A DNA stretch of 64,000 nt from Desulfonatronovibrio hydrogenovorans DSM 9292 (GCF_000686525.1 NZ_JMKT01000010.1:124001-188000), one strand, 5' to 3'; shown: positions 1 to 10,306, numbered from the stretch's first letter. The notes: generated by a model from the letters alone, not told the origin. Made by a program: numbers and translations.

Positions 1-2060
1 CCAGATCCGGAATCCCGGCTCCCCAGGGTGATCTCCTGGATCTGAGCCAGGTTGAGAATTATTCACCTGCCTTCCCCTTTCCCGTGGTGGTCAAGGCCCA
101 GGTCCTGTCCGGAGGCCGAGGTAAGGCCGGAGGGGTCAAACTGGCCGCAAATCCGGAAGAATTAAAAACCACTGCCCAGCAGATCCTCGGGCTGACCATC
201 AAGGAGGAAAGAGTCCCCTTTGTCCGGGTGGAACCGGCTGCAGACATCCAAAGGGAAATATATCTGTCCATTTCCCTGGTCCGGGCCACAGGCAGATTTG
301 CCCTGACCATAGGCCGGGAAGGCGGAGTTGATATTGAATCGTCAGGCCCGGACAACCTGCTGATCATGGATGTTGACCCATTAATCGGACTCTGCCAGCA
401 CCAGGTCCGCCAGGGCTTCTTCCATCTCGGCCTGGAAAAATCCCTGCTCAAGCCCTGGGCTGAACTGGTCAACAACCTCTTTCAAGCAGTATGTAAGCAT
501 CGCCTGCTCCTGGCTGAGATAAACCCCCTGATTCTGACCAGCAAAGGAGATCTGGAAGCCCTGGACGGCAAGGTGGAGATTGACGACAATTTTGCCGATC
601 TCCATCCTGATTTGAATGAATTCTTTGAGCCCAGACATTTTGGGCCGGAAGAAAACGCTGCCAGAAAGGCGGGGCTCAGCTACCACAAGCTCCATGGTTC
701 AGTGGGCCTTATGGTTAATGGCGCTGGGCTGGCCATGGCCACCATGGATCTGCTGAACTTTTCCGGTCTGCCGGTCGCCAACTTTCTGGATCTGGGCGGA
801 GGGGCCGACCAGGAAAGAATGGGCAAGGCCCTGGAGATCCTGTTTCTGGATGATTCAGCCAGGACCATATTCATTAATATCTTCGGTGGAATTTTGTCCT
901 GCGAAAAAGTGGCTCTGGCTCTTTCCGGAGCCCTGAAAGGCCAGGACCCACCCAAACCCATGGTGGTCAGATTTTCGGGATTCAAGTCCAAAGAGGCTGG
1001 AGAAATCATCCGCTCCTTGAATTCCAGGGACATCCATGCGGTGGACGACCTGACCAGTGCAGTTGATGCCCTGAAAAAGATCAGCCCTGATCAGGCTGAC
1101 CTTCCAGAATTCAAGCGCATTGAACTTTCCGGGGAGTCAAGCCCTGTTCTTACCAGAACTTTGGGCCAAGACCTGCCCTTCCCCATAAACAGGGAAACCA
1201 GGGTCCTGGTTCAGGGCATCACCGGCCGGGAAGGGAGCCTGCATACCAGGGAAATGCTGAGCTACGGAACCAGGATCGTTGCCGGAGTTACTCCATTCAA
1301 GGGCGGAACTGAGGTCCAGGGAGTGCCGGTCTACAACACGGTGAGCGCTGCCTGTGCACAACACCGGATAGAGGCCAGCATCATCTTTGTTCCAGCCGCA
1401 TTCGCTGCAGACGCCATCCTGGAGGCCGTTTCCTGCTCCATTCCCTGGATTGTCTGCATTACCGAAGGCATCCCTCAGCAGGACATGGCCAGAATTCTTC
1501 CTGCAGTAAGATGCTCAAATTCCAGACTTATCGGTCCCAACACTCCTGGTATCATTGTGCCCGGTCAGACCAAGATAGGGATCATGCCCGGGTCCGTATT
1601 CACCCCAGGACCAGTGGCTGTCCTGTCCAGGAGCGGTACCCTGACTTATGAATGCGTGCATCGGCTCAGCCGGGCCGGAATCGGCCAGAGCCTGTGCGCA
1701 GGCATTGGCGGAGACCCCTTTATCGGCCAGGACTTCATTGACATCTGCCGGTTACTTCATGACGATCCAGCCTGCAAGGCCCTGCTCATCCTGGGGGAGA
1801 TCGGAGGAACAGCAGAGGAAGACCTGGGCAGGGAACTCAAAAAATCAAGGTTCAACAGACCGGTCCTGGGTTTCATAGCCGGACAGACCGCACCTCCGGG
1901 CAAACGTCTGGGGCATGCCGGGGCCATCCTGGACCCGTCTGGCGGAGGAATCAGGACCAAGCTTGAAGCCATGCACCGTTCCGGGATGATCATCTGCCCG
2001 GATCTGGCTTCCATTCCAGAGCTGGTGAGCCGGGCCCTGGCCGACAGACAGACATTTTGA
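1..2060 (+). CDS. Fused succinyl-CoA-synthetase-like acyl-CoA ligase (beta-alpha), 5' partial
   Basis: The frame is open from base 3, so the N-terminus lies upstream of the window. The first half resembles SucC: an ATP-grasp domain, AEINPL metal-site motif near base 513, NIFGGI loop near base 876. The second half resembles SucD: CoA-binding GITGREG near base 1215, SRSGTLTYE near base 1632, and GHAGAI near base 1912 carrying the histidine that is phosphorylated in this family. SucC and SucD are separate chains in most bacteria; here they are one polypeptide in beta-then-alpha order, the reverse of the usual ADP-forming acetyl-CoA synthetase fusions. It should interconvert an acyl-CoA and ADP/phosphate with the free acid and ATP. 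Whether the acid is succinate, acetate or an aryl acid cannot be read from the sequence. Confidence 0.85.
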   Translation, partial: RSGIPAPQGDLLDLSQVENYSPAFPFPVVVKAQVLSGGRGKAGGVKLAANPEELKTTAQQILGLTIKEERVPFVRVEPAADIQREIYLSISLVRATGRFALTIGREGGVDIESSGPDNLLIMDVDPLIGLCQHQVRQGFFHLGLEKSLLKPWAELVNNLFQAVCKHRLLLAEINPLILTSKGDLEALDGKVEIDDNFADLHPDLNEFFEPRHFGPEENAARKAGLSYHKLHGSVGLMVNGAGLAMATMDLLNFSGLPVANFLDLGGGADQERMGKALEILFLDDSARTIFINIFGGILSCEKVALALSGALKGQDPPKPMVVRFSGFKSKEAGEIIRSLNSRDIHAVDDLTSAVDALKKISPDQADLPEFKRIELSGESSPVLTRTLGQDLPFPINRETRVLVQGITGREGSLHTREMLSYGTRIVAGVTPFKGGTEVQGVPVYNTVSAACAQHRIEASIIFVPAAFAADAILEAVSCSIPWIVCITEGIPQQDMARILPAVRCSNSRLIGPNTPGIIVPGQTKIGIMPGSVFTPGPVAVLSRSGTLTYECVHRLSRAGIGQSLCAGIGGDPFIGQDFIDICRLLHDDPACKALLILGEIGGTAEEDLGRELKKSRFNRPVLGFIAGQTAPPGKRLGHAGAILDPSGGGIRTKLEAMHRSGMIICPDLASIPELVSRALADRQTF

Positions 2061-2119
2061 CAACCGGGTCTTTTAAAAAATGATCCCGGATATCCCAAGT
2101 TTTTTCAGATGAGGCAGGT

Positions 2120-2584
2120 ATGCGGGGAATCAGGATAATCCAGGTGGGCAAGGTTCGAAAGGGATTTTGCAGAGAGGCCCTTGGCCACTACCTGCAAAAA
2201 ATAACGCCCTATATTCAGGTCCAACTGGTCACTGTCAAGGATGCCAGAAACGGGGACAGACATCAGAAAATGGAGACTGAAGCCAGGGCCATCCTGGACC
2301 GGCTCACCCCCCAGGACCTGTTGGTGGTCCTGGATGAACAGGGCAAGGCCATGACCTCCAGAAAATTTTCAGCCAGGCTCCAGGCCTGGGATGAAGACCC
2401 TGGGCGCCGGCCCTGCTTTGTAGTGGGCGGAGCATGGGGCCTGTCCGACACGGTCAGGTCAAAAGCCGACCAGCTCATGGGGCTGGGACCCATGACCCTG
2501 CCCCATGAGCTGGCCGCAGTAGTCCTTTTGGAACAGATCTACCGAGCCCAGACCATACTCCATGGTCATCCCTATCATCATTAA
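2120..2584 (+). CDS. rlmH: 23S rRNA pseudouridine-1915 N3-methyltransferase RlmH
   Basis: A 154-residue protein of usual RlmH length. This is an SPOUT-fold, SAM-dependent enzyme that methylates pseudouridine 1915 in helix 69 of 23S rRNA. The family signatures are present: FVVGGAWGLS near residue 100 (SAM-binding knot) and LPHELAAVVLLEQIYRA plus the C-terminal GHPYHH. The start is the ATG five bases after GAGG (GAGGCAGGTATG). It follows the acyl-CoA ligase by 59 bases on the same strand and may be co-transcribed with it. Confidence 0.93.
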   Translation: MRGIRIIQVGKVRKGFCREALGHYLQKITPYIQVQLVTVKDARNGDRHQKMETEARAILDRLTPQDLLVVLDEQGKAMTSRKFSARLQAWDEDPGRRPCFVVGGAWGLSDTVRSKADQLMGLGPMTLPHELAAVVLLEQIYRAQTILHGHPYHH

Positions 2585-2661
2585 GTTCTGTCTTGCCGGA
2601 CTGAACAGTACAGGTAAACAGCATAAACAAGCTTCGGTAAAAACAGCCCGGTCATTCAACC

Positions 2662-3405
2662 ATGCTCAATAATGATTCAACTCTGATCATCACTGGAGCC
2701 TCCATGGGCATAGGCCGGGCCCTGGCCCTTGGTCTGGCCGGACTTGGAGTCAACCTCGTTCTTAATGCCAGAACCAGAGATCTTCTTGATCAGACTGCTT
2801 TTCAATGTTCAAAACAAGGAGTAACGGCCAGGGCCGTGTGCGGGGACATTTCCCGGCCGGAAACTGCAGTCTGCTGCGTTGAAAAGGCCCGTGAGTCCGG
2901 CAGGTTGACCGGCTTTATCCATGCTGCCGGCCTGCTCAATCCAGGTCCATATATCTGGGAGCTGGGCTACCAAGAGTTCTCAGGAGTGTTTGACGTAAAT
3001 GTCCTGGCTTCTTTCACTTTGATCAGGGAGGTAGTCCCGCTGCTCATCCCGGCAGGACAGGGCCTGGCCGTGTTCATTGGTTCAGGTGCAGCTGAAATCA
3101 CCCAGCCGGGCATTGCTGCTTATTGTGCTGCCAAATCTGCCCAGGAGCATCTTGCCAGGCAGCTGGCCGCAGAAACCAGGGCAGTGACATGTTTTGTCTA
3201 CAGGCCGGGGATTGTGGAAACCAGGATGCAGGAACAGGCCAGACAGGCCCGGGGCGGCGGCGCCCGGGAACTGCACCGGGTATTCAGACCCTGGAAGGAA
3301 AAAGGACAGCTCCTGAGCCCTGAACAATCAGCTCAAGGGCTGATCAATATCCTGAAAAACAACCCTCACAAACATCATGGTAAAACCGTGACCTGGACCC
3401 CCTGA
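2662..3405 (+). CDS. Short-chain dehydrogenase/reductase family oxidoreductase
   Basis: A 247-residue classical SDR. The Rossmann nucleotide-binding motif TGASMGIG lies at residues 11-18, and the catalytic Tyr-x-x-x-Lys is YCAAK near residue 153. An Asn-Ala-Arg follows beta strand 2, which often goes with NADP preference. It is probably a cytosolic NAD(P)-dependent oxidoreductase; the substrate is not identifiable. No clear ribosome-binding site precedes the ATG. It ends 25 bases from the convergent stop of the cysteine-desulfidase-like gene, with no strong terminator between them. Confidence 0.85.
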   Translation: MLNNDSTLIITGASMGIGRALALGLAGLGVNLVLNARTRDLLDQTAFQCSKQGVTARAVCGDISRPETAVCCVEKARESGRLTGFIHAAGLLNPGPYIWELGYQEFSGVFDVNVLASFTLIREVVPLLIPAGQGLAVFIGSGAAEITQPGIAAYCAAKSAQEHLARQLAAETRAVTCFVYRPGIVETRMQEQARQARGGGARELHRVFRPWKEKGQLLSPEQSAQGLINILKNNPHKHHGKTVTWTP

Positions 3406-3430
3406 CTGCTCCAGGCCTGCAGGGTCATCC

Positions 3431-4747
3431 TCAGACATCAGAAAACTGCTTGGCCACCATTATCTCCAGGATGGTCCGGTCGGTCTCGATCATCCCCTCT
3501 GTGGCCAGTGTCCCCATGTTGCGCATGGTATCCTCGGAAGAACGCCCGATAATCCCGTCTGTGTCCTGCACATTTACCCCGTGTAAAGAAAACAGGGCCG
3601 CCTGGACCGCTGTTCCGGCTGCTGTTGCCAGCTTCAGGGCACACCCGGTTTTGGCGCCGTCGCAGATCACTCCAGCCAGATCTTCCATCAGATTCTTGAT
3701 GGAGCCGGCAATATGTCTGGCATCGCCCCCCAGCAGAAAAGTTATGCCTGCTGTGGCTCCGGAGCCGGCTGCCACGGAACAGCCGCAAATGGCGGACAGT
3801 CTGCCGGTGTGAGCCTTTACATACGCTGTAACAATATGGGACAAAGCAATGGCTTCCAGGACCGTATTCTGGGGCAGACCAGACACATAATCCTTTACCG
3901 CCCAGATAGGAAGCACTGCTGTCAACCCGTGATTACCTGAACCGGCTGAACTCATGGCTGGCAGGGGAACTCCGGACATCCGGGCATCAGCTGCAGCAGA
4001 AGTAAGAATCCGGGCAGACAGGATCATGTCCTTTTGAATCAATCCCTGGCGGAACAGACGCTCCAGGGTCTTACCCACCCCCAGGCCCAGACCGTACTTC
4101 AGGCCCTGCTGAGCCAGACGCAGATTGACATCAACTCCTTGTTGCAGAAAGTCAAAATCCTCATCATCCAGGTTGTCAGTCAGAGCCAGAAGATCGGTTA
4201 AAGAAAGTTTTTTCAGCCACTCATCCATTTGATCCAGGGGGTTATCCTTGCTGCCTGTATCTTCCCGGATCAGGGGACTTGAGACGGCTTTTCCGTTCAG
4301 CTTCAGATCAGTGATATTATCATGCAGTCCCTGGATGATGGATTCTGCCCTATCCTGCCCTCTGGTGATCATGGTCCGCACATACAGACCCCGACGGTCT
4401 TTGAGCAGGTTCACCTTTATCCGGCCAGCCTGAATCATGCGCTGGGCCTCTGCAACGTGGTCCTGGGTCAACGGCTGCAGAACTTCCAGCCCCAGATCCG
4501 GATCACCACCCAGGGCACCCAGGGAAGCAGCCATGTCCAGGCCGGACAGCCCCCCGGCCCCGGGGATGGAAACTGCCAGTCCGTTTTTATACACATTGGG
4601 GTCCAGCCATAACTCTATAGAATCAAAAAACTTGTCCGGAAGCAGGGATATGGCGGCAGCAGCACCCAAAGCAACAGCTGCCGGTTCAGTACACCCAAGG
4701 GCAGGAGAAACCTGAGCCTGGAGGACATCTTTGACTGAATAATCCAT
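3431..4747 (-). CDS. UPF0597/CyuA family protein, probable L-cysteine desulfidase
   Basis: A 438-residue member of UPF0597, related to the alpha subunit of iron-sulfur serine dehydratases. Members include archaeal L-cysteine desulfidase and E. coli CyuA, which release sulfide, ammonia and pyruvate from cysteine. Visible family features are LGCTEPAAVALG near residue 17, glycine-rich SAGSGNHGL in the middle, ICGCSVAAGSGATAG near residue 320 and GMIETDRTILEIM at the C-terminus. Conserved cysteines fit an oxygen-labile Fe-S cluster. The start follows AGAGGA by five bases. A serine or related amino-acid substrate is possible. Confidence 0.82.
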   Translation of the reverse strand: MDYSVKDVLQAQVSPALGCTEPAAVALGAAAAISLLPDKFFDSIELWLDPNVYKNGLAVSIPGAGGLSGLDMAASLGALGGDPDLGLEVLQPLTQDHVAEAQRMIQAGRIKVNLLKDRRGLYVRTMITRGQDRAESIIQGLHDNITDLKLNGKAVSSPLIREDTGSKDNPLDQMDEWLKKLSLTDLLALTDNLDDEDFDFLQQGVDVNLRLAQQGLKYGLGLGVGKTLERLFRQGLIQKDMILSARILTSAAADARMSGVPLPAMSSAGSGNHGLTAVLPIWAVKDYVSGLPQNTVLEAIALSHIVTAYVKAHTGRLSAICGCSVAAGSGATAGITFLLGGDARHIAGSIKNLMEDLAGVICDGAKTGCALKLATAAGTAVQAALFSLHGVNVQDTDGIIGRSSEDTMRNMGTLATEGMIETDRTILEIMVAKQFSDV

Positions 4748-5059
4748 GGTGGTCCTCTCTCAAAAAAAACATATTATAAAACAGGACGGTTCAAACCCAG
4801 GTAACCATCCTATCTTTTGCCCCAAAAATCAATCAGGTAATAATGACCAGGGCCCTGATTTAAAACAGCTTCCCCCTGTGATTAGACCTTGCATTCAAGG
4901 CTGCCCTGGGGCATGTTTTTATAAAAGATGGAAATACCTGAAGTTATGAATGACCTGGTCTTAACATCGCCAAATTAGCTGGCCTGATCAACTGTAAATC
5001 CAGATCCGAATATTTTTTGACCCAGCTGGTCAACCGGTTTGAACAAGGAGAAAATACCG
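4748..5059. other. Divergent intergenic region
   Basis: This 312-base gap separates the diverging desulfidase-like and dipeptidase genes. It is A+T-rich near both ends (for example TTTTTATAAAAG near 4916) and must hold both promoters. I could not find a convincing -35/-10 pair. The open frame across 4746-4949 on the plus strand has no ribosome-binding site or recognisable composition, so I do not call it. Confidence 0.5.
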
Positions 5060-6799
5060 ATGCCCAAAGTCCTGATTTTTTCTATGGTTATTGCCATGCT
5101 GGCCATTTCTTCACCCGCCCTGTGCTGCACCACTACCCTGACCGGCAAGGACGCTTCAGCCGACGGATCAGTTATGATCTCCCACACTGACGACGGACTG
5201 GTTGATGCACGGCTGGTGCATGTTCCGGCCATGGACCATCCTGAAGGTGCCCTGCGCCCTGTCTACTATGACCTGGCCGCCATGGGCTACCTGCCTGAAT
5301 GGGGAGGTTCAGAGCAGCACCGCCTGATAACCGATACCAGGGGCCCGGGGTATGACATCCAGGGAGAGCCGCCCAGCATCCCCTTGGGATATATTCCCCA
5401 GGTTGCCCATACTTATGCCTATATTGACGCCAATTATGGTGTAATGAATGAACATCAGGTGGCCATAGGGGAATGCACCAATAAGGCCAGGGTACATCCC
5501 ATGCCTGCGCCGGGCAAAAGAATTTTTTATTCAGCAGAATTGTCCAGGGTGGCTCTAGAGCGGAGCAGGACTGCCAGGGAAGCAGTGGAGCTCATGGGGC
5601 AGCTCATTGAAACCTACGGCTATTACGGAACCGGAGAAACCCTTCTGGTGGCCGATCCCAATGAAGGCTGGGTCATGGAAATGGCCGGTTATGACCTCAA
5701 CGGCACCAGCGGTGTCTGGGTGGCCAAACGGGTCCCGGATGACGGATTCTTTGTGGCTGCCAACCAGTTCAGGATCAGGGAAATCCAGGAGAATAACCCG
5801 GACATGCTCTATTCTGGCAATATTTTTACAGCTGCCCAGTCCAAAGGGTGGTGGAAACCAGAAGACGGTCCCCTGGACTGGGCCAGGGTTTATGGAGACG
5901 GTGAATTTCATCATCCATACTATTCCCTGCGCAGAGTGTGGCGGGCCCAGTCCCTGGTGGCACCATCCCTTGATCTGCCGGCATGGGTGGATGGACCCTT
6001 TACCAAAGAATATCCATTTGCAGTCAGGCCTGACCAGAAACTCACCCCCCAGGACATCATGGCCATCCACCGGGACAATTATGAAGGTACGGAGTTTGAT
6101 CTGACCAAAGGGCTGGCAGCCGGACCCTTTGGCAACCCCAACCGTTTTGAAGGCGGACCTGAAATCACTATGGACGATGAAGGTGAAGTCTCCAGGCTTG
6201 AAGGTCAGTTTGAGCGTCCTTTGAACGTATTCCGCTGTGTATACGCCTATGTGACTCAATCCAGGAACTGGCTGCCCGGTCCCATCGGGGCCAAGGTCTG
6301 GTACGGGGCTGACCGTCCGGCCACTTCAGCCATGATGCCCCTTTATCCTGGCGGTTCCTATCTGCCGGAGTCCGTCCAGAGGGCCAGCATCCTGCAGTTC
6401 GATCGGGGCAGCATGTGGATGGCATTCAACTATGTGGCCAATTATGCCATGCTCAAATACTCGTACATGATCGAGGACATCAGAAGCGAGCAGAAGCGCT
6501 TTGAAGCAAGGGTCTTTGGAGAACAGCAGTCAGTGGAGGCAGCAGCCCTGGAACTCTGGACAGCCGGTGATGAACAGGGGGCCAGAGCCCTGCTTGCTGA
6601 ATATTCCCAAACCACTGCCTGGGAAATACTTGATACCTGGTGGAGATTGTCGGAGCATCTTTATGTCAAGTACAATGACGGATACATAAATACTCCTGCG
6701 GCCATTGCCCAGCCAGTCCCCTATCCAGCCTGGTGGCTCAAGGCTGTAGGGTACGAAGACGGTCCGGTTTCATACCATAAGCCTGAAAACAGGAATTGA
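5060..6799 (+). CDS. Secreted C69-family (U34) dipeptidase
   Basis: A 579-residue protein of the C69 family, N-terminal-nucleophile hydrolases that cleave dipeptides. The first 23 residues form a signal peptide with a hydrophobic core ending in SSPALC. The Cys-Thr-Thr-Thr that follows (residues 23-27, CCTTTL) supplies the expected nucleophile, so export and maturation may be the same cleavage. The family stretch GKDASADGSVMISHTDDG follows. I chose ATG 5060 because AAGGAG lies nine bases before it; the upstream TTG at 5039 would add seven residues and has no site. It probably works in the periplasm on peptide uptake or turnover. Confidence 0.85.
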   Translation: MPKVLIFSMVIAMLAISSPALCCTTTLTGKDASADGSVMISHTDDGLVDARLVHVPAMDHPEGALRPVYYDLAAMGYLPEWGGSEQHRLITDTRGPGYDIQGEPPSIPLGYIPQVAHTYAYIDANYGVMNEHQVAIGECTNKARVHPMPAPGKRIFYSAELSRVALERSRTAREAVELMGQLIETYGYYGTGETLLVADPNEGWVMEMAGYDLNGTSGVWVAKRVPDDGFFVAANQFRIREIQENNPDMLYSGNIFTAAQSKGWWKPEDGPLDWARVYGDGEFHHPYYSLRRVWRAQSLVAPSLDLPAWVDGPFTKEYPFAVRPDQKLTPQDIMAIHRDNYEGTEFDLTKGLAAGPFGNPNRFEGGPEITMDDEGEVSRLEGQFERPLNVFRCVYAYVTQSRNWLPGPIGAKVWYGADRPATSAMMPLYPGGSYLPESVQRASILQFDRGSMWMAFNYVANYAMLKYSYMIEDIRSEQKRFEARVFGEQQSVEAAALELWTAGDEQGARALLAEYSQTTAWEILDTWWRLSEHLYVKYNDGYINTPAAIAQPVPYPAWWLKAVGYEDGPVSYHKPENRN

Positions 6800-6821
6800 A
6801 AAAGCCTGATGCTGTTTCAAG

Positions 6822-6847
6822 GCGGTTTCAGGATTTCCTGAAACCGC
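6822..6847. terminator. Long perfect hairpin between convergent genes
   Basis: Two perfectly complementary 12-base arms, GCGGTTTCAGGA and TCCTGAAACCGC, are separated by two bases. The hairpin lies between the ends of the dipeptidase (+) and murA (-). No T-run follows on either strand, so it is not a textbook intrinsic terminator. Its place suggests a bidirectional transcript end or an RNA-stabilising stem. Confidence 0.5.
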
Positions 6848-6974
6848 TGGCCAGGCAGCTGTGCTTGTTTATATTCTCAAACAGGCAGCCACAATTACGG
6901 CTGAGTCAGAAATAACGCCAAGGCCAGGAAGCACCCGGATGTCATGAACTGCCCGGCCTCCCCAAAAGGCTTTA

Positions 6975-8225
6975 TCACTCCTTTTCCCGGCTGATCCTGG
7001 CCCCGACAGCAGACAGTTTTTGCTCCATGCTTTCATAGCCCCTGTCCAGATGGTATATCCTTCTCACCTCTGTCCTGCCCCTGGCTGCCAGACCGGCCAG
7101 GACAAGGCTGGCACTGGCCCGGAGATCCGAGGCCATGACCGGGGCACCGGTCAGCCTGGCACCTCCCCGGATCATGGCCGTCTGTCCGGACAGCTTGATC
7201 CTGGCCCCCATTCGGATTAATTCCAGGGCATGCATGAACCTGTTTTCAAAAATTGTTTCCTTGATCATGCCCGAACCATCAGCCACGCACATAAGGGCCA
7301 TGATCTGGGCCTGCATGTCCGTGGGGAATCCTGGATAAGGAAGGGTGACCAGGTCAACGCAGTTCAGCTGACCATTGGGCTTGACCCTGATCCCGGACTT
7401 TTCCTTTTCAATATGAACCCCCATTTCCCTGAGTTTGGCCACCACCGCTTCCAGCTCTTCAAAGGGACAATTACTGAGAACCAGATCTCCCTGGGTAATG
7501 GCTCCGGCCACCATGTAGGTCCCGGCCTCAATCCGGTCGGACATGACCCGGTATCTGCAGCCCTTGAGGCTGGAAACCCCTTTGATGGTAATAACACTGG
7601 TTCCCTGGCCGGTGATCCGTGCGCCGCAGGCATTGAGAAAATTAGCCAGATCCACAACTTCCGGTTCCCTGGCAGAATTCTCCAGGACTGTTTCTCCATC
7701 TGCCAGGCTGGCGGCCATGAGCAGATTTTCCGTGCCCCCGACTGTTGGGAAGTCAAAGATAATATGGGCTCCTTTGAGCCGCTGGCAGGTTCCCATAATA
7801 TAGCCAGAGTCAAGATCAAACCGTGCCCCCATCTGTTCCAGGGCCCTCAAATGCAGATCCACCGGTCTGGAACCAATGGCACATCCTCCGGGCAGGGCCA
7901 CCCTGGCCCGGCCCAGCTTGGCCAGCAAGGGACCCAGGCAGAGCACTGAAGCCCGCATGGTCCGGACCAGATCATAGGGAGCTTCAGGCACCAGATCTCC
8001 GGCCCGGACCTCGACATATTCTCCCCTGAACCTGGAATCACAACCCAGAAGAGTCAGCAGCTTGAGAGTGGTATGAATATCCCGCAGGCCAGGAACGTTC
8101 TCCAGGATGACATCTCCGTCAGCCATAAGAGCGGCAAACAGAACCGGCAGGGCTGCGTTCTTTGAACCACTTATCCGGATCACACCCTTCAGGGCCTGTC
8201 CGCCGTCAATTATCAATTTGTCCAT
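6975..8225 (-). CDS. murA: UDP-N-acetylglucosamine 1-carboxyvinyltransferase MurA
   Basis: A 416-residue MurA, the first committed enzyme of peptidoglycan synthesis, which transfers enolpyruvate from PEP to UDP-GlcNAc in the cytosol. The N-terminal [18 protein letters not shown] and the active-site loop [15 protein letters not shown] are all present. The loop cysteine is the residue that fosfomycin alkylates, so this is the sensitive form. I placed the start at ATG 8225, matching the family N-terminus; a TTG four codons upstream is possible. It is transcribed alone, away from paaK. Confidence 0.96.
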   Translation of the reverse strand: MDKLIIDGGQALKGVIRISGSKNAALPVLFAALMADGDVILENVPGLRDIHTTLKLLTLLGCDSRFRGEYVEVRAGDLVPEAPYDLVRTMRASVLCLGPLLAKLGRARVALPGGCAIGSRPVDLHLRALEQMGARFDLDSGYIMGTCQRLKGAHIIFDFPTVGGTENLLMAASLADGETVLENSAREPEVVDLANFLNACGARITGQGTSVITIKGVSSLKGCRYRVMSDRIEAGTYMVAGAITQGDLVLSNCPFEELEAVVAKLREMGVHIEKEKSGIRVKPNGQLNCVDLVTLPYPGFPTDMQAQIMALMCVADGSGMIKETIFENRFMHALELIRMGARIKLSGQTAMIRGGARLTGAPVMASDLRASASLVLAGLAARGRTEVRRIYHLDRGYESMEQKLSAVGARISREKE

Positions 8226-8455
8226 CTGTTGTCTCAACTTGTAGTTTGTTCAGTTTTCAAGATTATTCAAGGAGCTGTCCAGGGCATTCCAGAGCCCGGC
8301 TCAAGCTTCAGTGGCCTGTATATTTTGTCCCTGGCCGGGTGTAAACCTTTTTCCCTTGACTATGTATGGGCTTTTAAGGCAAAAAATCGGATGTTGAAGT
8401 AAAATCCGTTAATTTTCAAGAGCATTCTATTCAGCCCGTTTCAGGAGATACACCT

Positions 8456-9757
8456 ATGGTCTTTGACGTTCAAAATGAAACCATGCCCCGGGATGAACTG
8501 GAAACTCTCCAGCTCAGACGACTCAAATATCTTGTCCAGAAAGTCTATCATAATGTCCCCTTTTATAAACAGAAATTTGACGAGACCAACTTCAGACCAG
8601 ATCACGTCAAATCCCTTTCTGACCTGAAGTACCTGCCCTTTACTGAAAAGCAGGATCTGCGCAACAACTATCCCTTTGGGCTTTTTGCCGTACCCAGGGA
8701 AAGCGTGGTCCGGGTCCATGCATCATCCGGAACTACAGGCAAAGCCACGGTGGTGGGTTATACCCAGCGTGACGTGGACAACTGGGCCGGACTCATGGCC
8801 AGATCTTTTGAGGCCTGCGGGGTCACCAGGGCTGACATCGTTCATAATGCTTACGGGTACGGCCTGTTCACCGGCGGCCTTGGAGCCCATTATGGAGCTG
8901 AAGCACTTGGAGCCACCATCCTGCCGGTATCCGGAGGAGCAACCAAGCGCCAGGTGATGCTCATGAAGGATTTCGGTCCCACTGTCATCTGCTGCACTCC
9001 ATCTTATGCCCTGCACCTTTACGAAACAGCCCTGGCCAATGGAATCAGCATCAACGACCTCAAACTCAGGGTGGGCATCTTCGGGGCTGAACCCTGGACC
9101 GAGGAAATGCGCCAGGACATCCAGAATAAACTGAGGATCAAAGCCCTGGATATCTACGGACTATCTGAAATCATGGGGCCTGGTGTGGGTATCGAATGCA
9201 TTGCAGCCCAGCAGGGCCTGCATATCTGGGAGGATCACTTCCTGGTGGAAATAATTGATCCTGAGACCGGTGTTCCCCTGCCCTATGGCGAGAAAGGGGA
9301 ACTGGTCATCACCACCCTGACCAAGGAAGCCCAGCCTTTAATAAGATACAGGACCAGGGATATCACCAGGATCAATTCCATCCCGTGCCGGTGCGGCCGG
9401 ACTCACTACCGGATAGAACGAATCACCGGAAGAAGCGATGACATGCTCATCATCCGGGGAGTCAATGTATTTCCTTCCCAGATTGAAAGCATTCTCCTTG
9501 AGACAGAAGGTCTCTCACCCCACTACCAGCTCATAATCGACCGTAAGGGTTCCATGGACATCCTGGAAATCCAGGTGGAGGTGGATGAAAAGATCTTTTC
9601 GGATGAAATCCGTCATCTTCAGAAGATGGAAAAGAAAATCACGTCACACATCAAAGAATTCCTCGGGGTCACTGCCAAGGTCACCCTGGTGGAGCCCAGA
9701 GGCATTGCAAGATCAGAAGGCAAGGCCCAGCGAATTTTCGATAAAAGAAAAATCTAG
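8456..9757 (+). CDS. paaK: Phenylacetate-CoA ligase family protein (PaaK-like)
   Basis: A 433-residue ATP-dependent, AMP-forming aryl-acid:CoA ligase of usual PaaK length. The P-loop-like [17 protein letters not shown] is near residue 93, [12 protein letters not shown] near residue 237, and the small C-terminal AMP-binding domain begins near residue 330. AGGAGA lies seven bases before the ATG. The ACT-domain gene follows after 30 bases, a pairing common in anaerobes that ferment or oxidise aromatic amino acids. It probably activates phenylacetate or indoleacetate-type acids. A second paralog is truncated at the right window edge. Confidence 0.9.
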   Translation: MVFDVQNETMPRDELETLQLRRLKYLVQKVYHNVPFYKQKFDETNFRPDHVKSLSDLKYLPFTEKQDLRNNYPFGLFAVPRESVVRVHASSGTTGKATVVGYTQRDVDNWAGLMARSFEACGVTRADIVHNAYGYGLFTGGLGAHYGAEALGATILPVSGGATKRQVMLMKDFGPTVICCTPSYALHLYETALANGISINDLKLRVGIFGAEPWTEEMRQDIQNKLRIKALDIYGLSEIMGPGVGIECIAAQQGLHIWEDHFLVEIIDPETGVPLPYGEKGELVITTLTKEAQPLIRYRTRDITRINSIPCRCGRTHYRIERITGRSDDMLIIRGVNVFPSQIESILLETEGLSPHYQLIIDRKGSMDILEIQVEVDEKIFSDEIRHLQKMEKKITSHIKEFLGVTAKVTLVEPRGIARSEGKAQRIFDKRKI

Positions 9758-9787
9758 ATTACTCAGTCAACCATCAGGAGGATGACC

Positions 9788-10219
9788 ATGAAAGTGGAAC
9801 AGATTTCAATATTTCTGGAAAACAGAGCCGGGAGACTGGCCGACGTAACCAGAACCCTGTCTGAAGCCGGGGTGAACATAAGGGCCCTTTCCCTGGCCGA
9901 TACCACTGACTTTGGAATACTCAGGCTCATTGTCACTGATCACGAAAAAGCCAAGGAAGCCCTCAAAAAGAACGGATTCACTGTTGGCAGGACCAATGTT
10001 GTGGCTGCTGAAGTAAAAGACAGGCCGGGCGGACTGCACGATATCCTGTCCATGCTCAGTGAAAACGGAATCAACGTGGAATACATGTACGCCTTTGTCC
10101 AGCAAAGCGGCAAAAACGCTGTGCTCATATTCCGTTTTGACCGGACTGATGAAGCCATTGAAACTCTGCAGAAAAACGGAGTGCGCATCATTCCGGGAAA
10201 TGAGCTTTACAATATCTGA
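9788..10219 (+). CDS. Tandem ACT-domain protein
   Basis: A 143-residue protein made of two ACT domains: residues 1-70 ([16 protein letters not shown]) and about 72-140 ([16 protein letters not shown]). Each has the ligand-site turn with a paired Gly before a helix. ACT domains bind amino acids and regulate enzymes. Its place directly after paaK suggests that it senses an aromatic or branched-chain amino acid for that pathway (inference). AGGAGG lies six bases before ATG 9788; the earlier ATG at 9782 overlaps that site, so the later start is preferred. Confidence 0.85.
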   Translation: MKVEQISIFLENRAGRLADVTRTLSEAGVNIRALSLADTTDFGILRLIVTDHEKAKEALKKNGFTVGRTNVVAAEVKDRPGGLHDILSMLSENGINVEYMYAFVQQSGKNAVLIFRFDRTDEAIETLQKNGVRIIPGNELYNI

Positions 10220-10306
10220 CCGATACAAATCAGCCATTGGTTGACTGCAGTAATATATTTGACTTGACTGCAGCCCTGAGAACATTTAAGAAATGGCTCT
10301 TTCATG

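Noticed and set aside
2064-2100. Terminator after the acyl-CoA ligase (CCGGG...CCCGG)
   Set aside because: Loop is long, there is no T-run, and the next gene starts only 20 bases further on.
4746-4949. 67-codon plus-strand frame next to the desulfidase gene
   Set aside because: It starts inside the opposite gene's start region, has no ribosome-binding site and no protein-like pattern.
10264-10292. Promoter for tRNA-His (TTGACT-17-TAAGAA)
   Set aside because: The -10 matches only three of six positions; the tRNA may be read from the upstream ACT-gene transcript.
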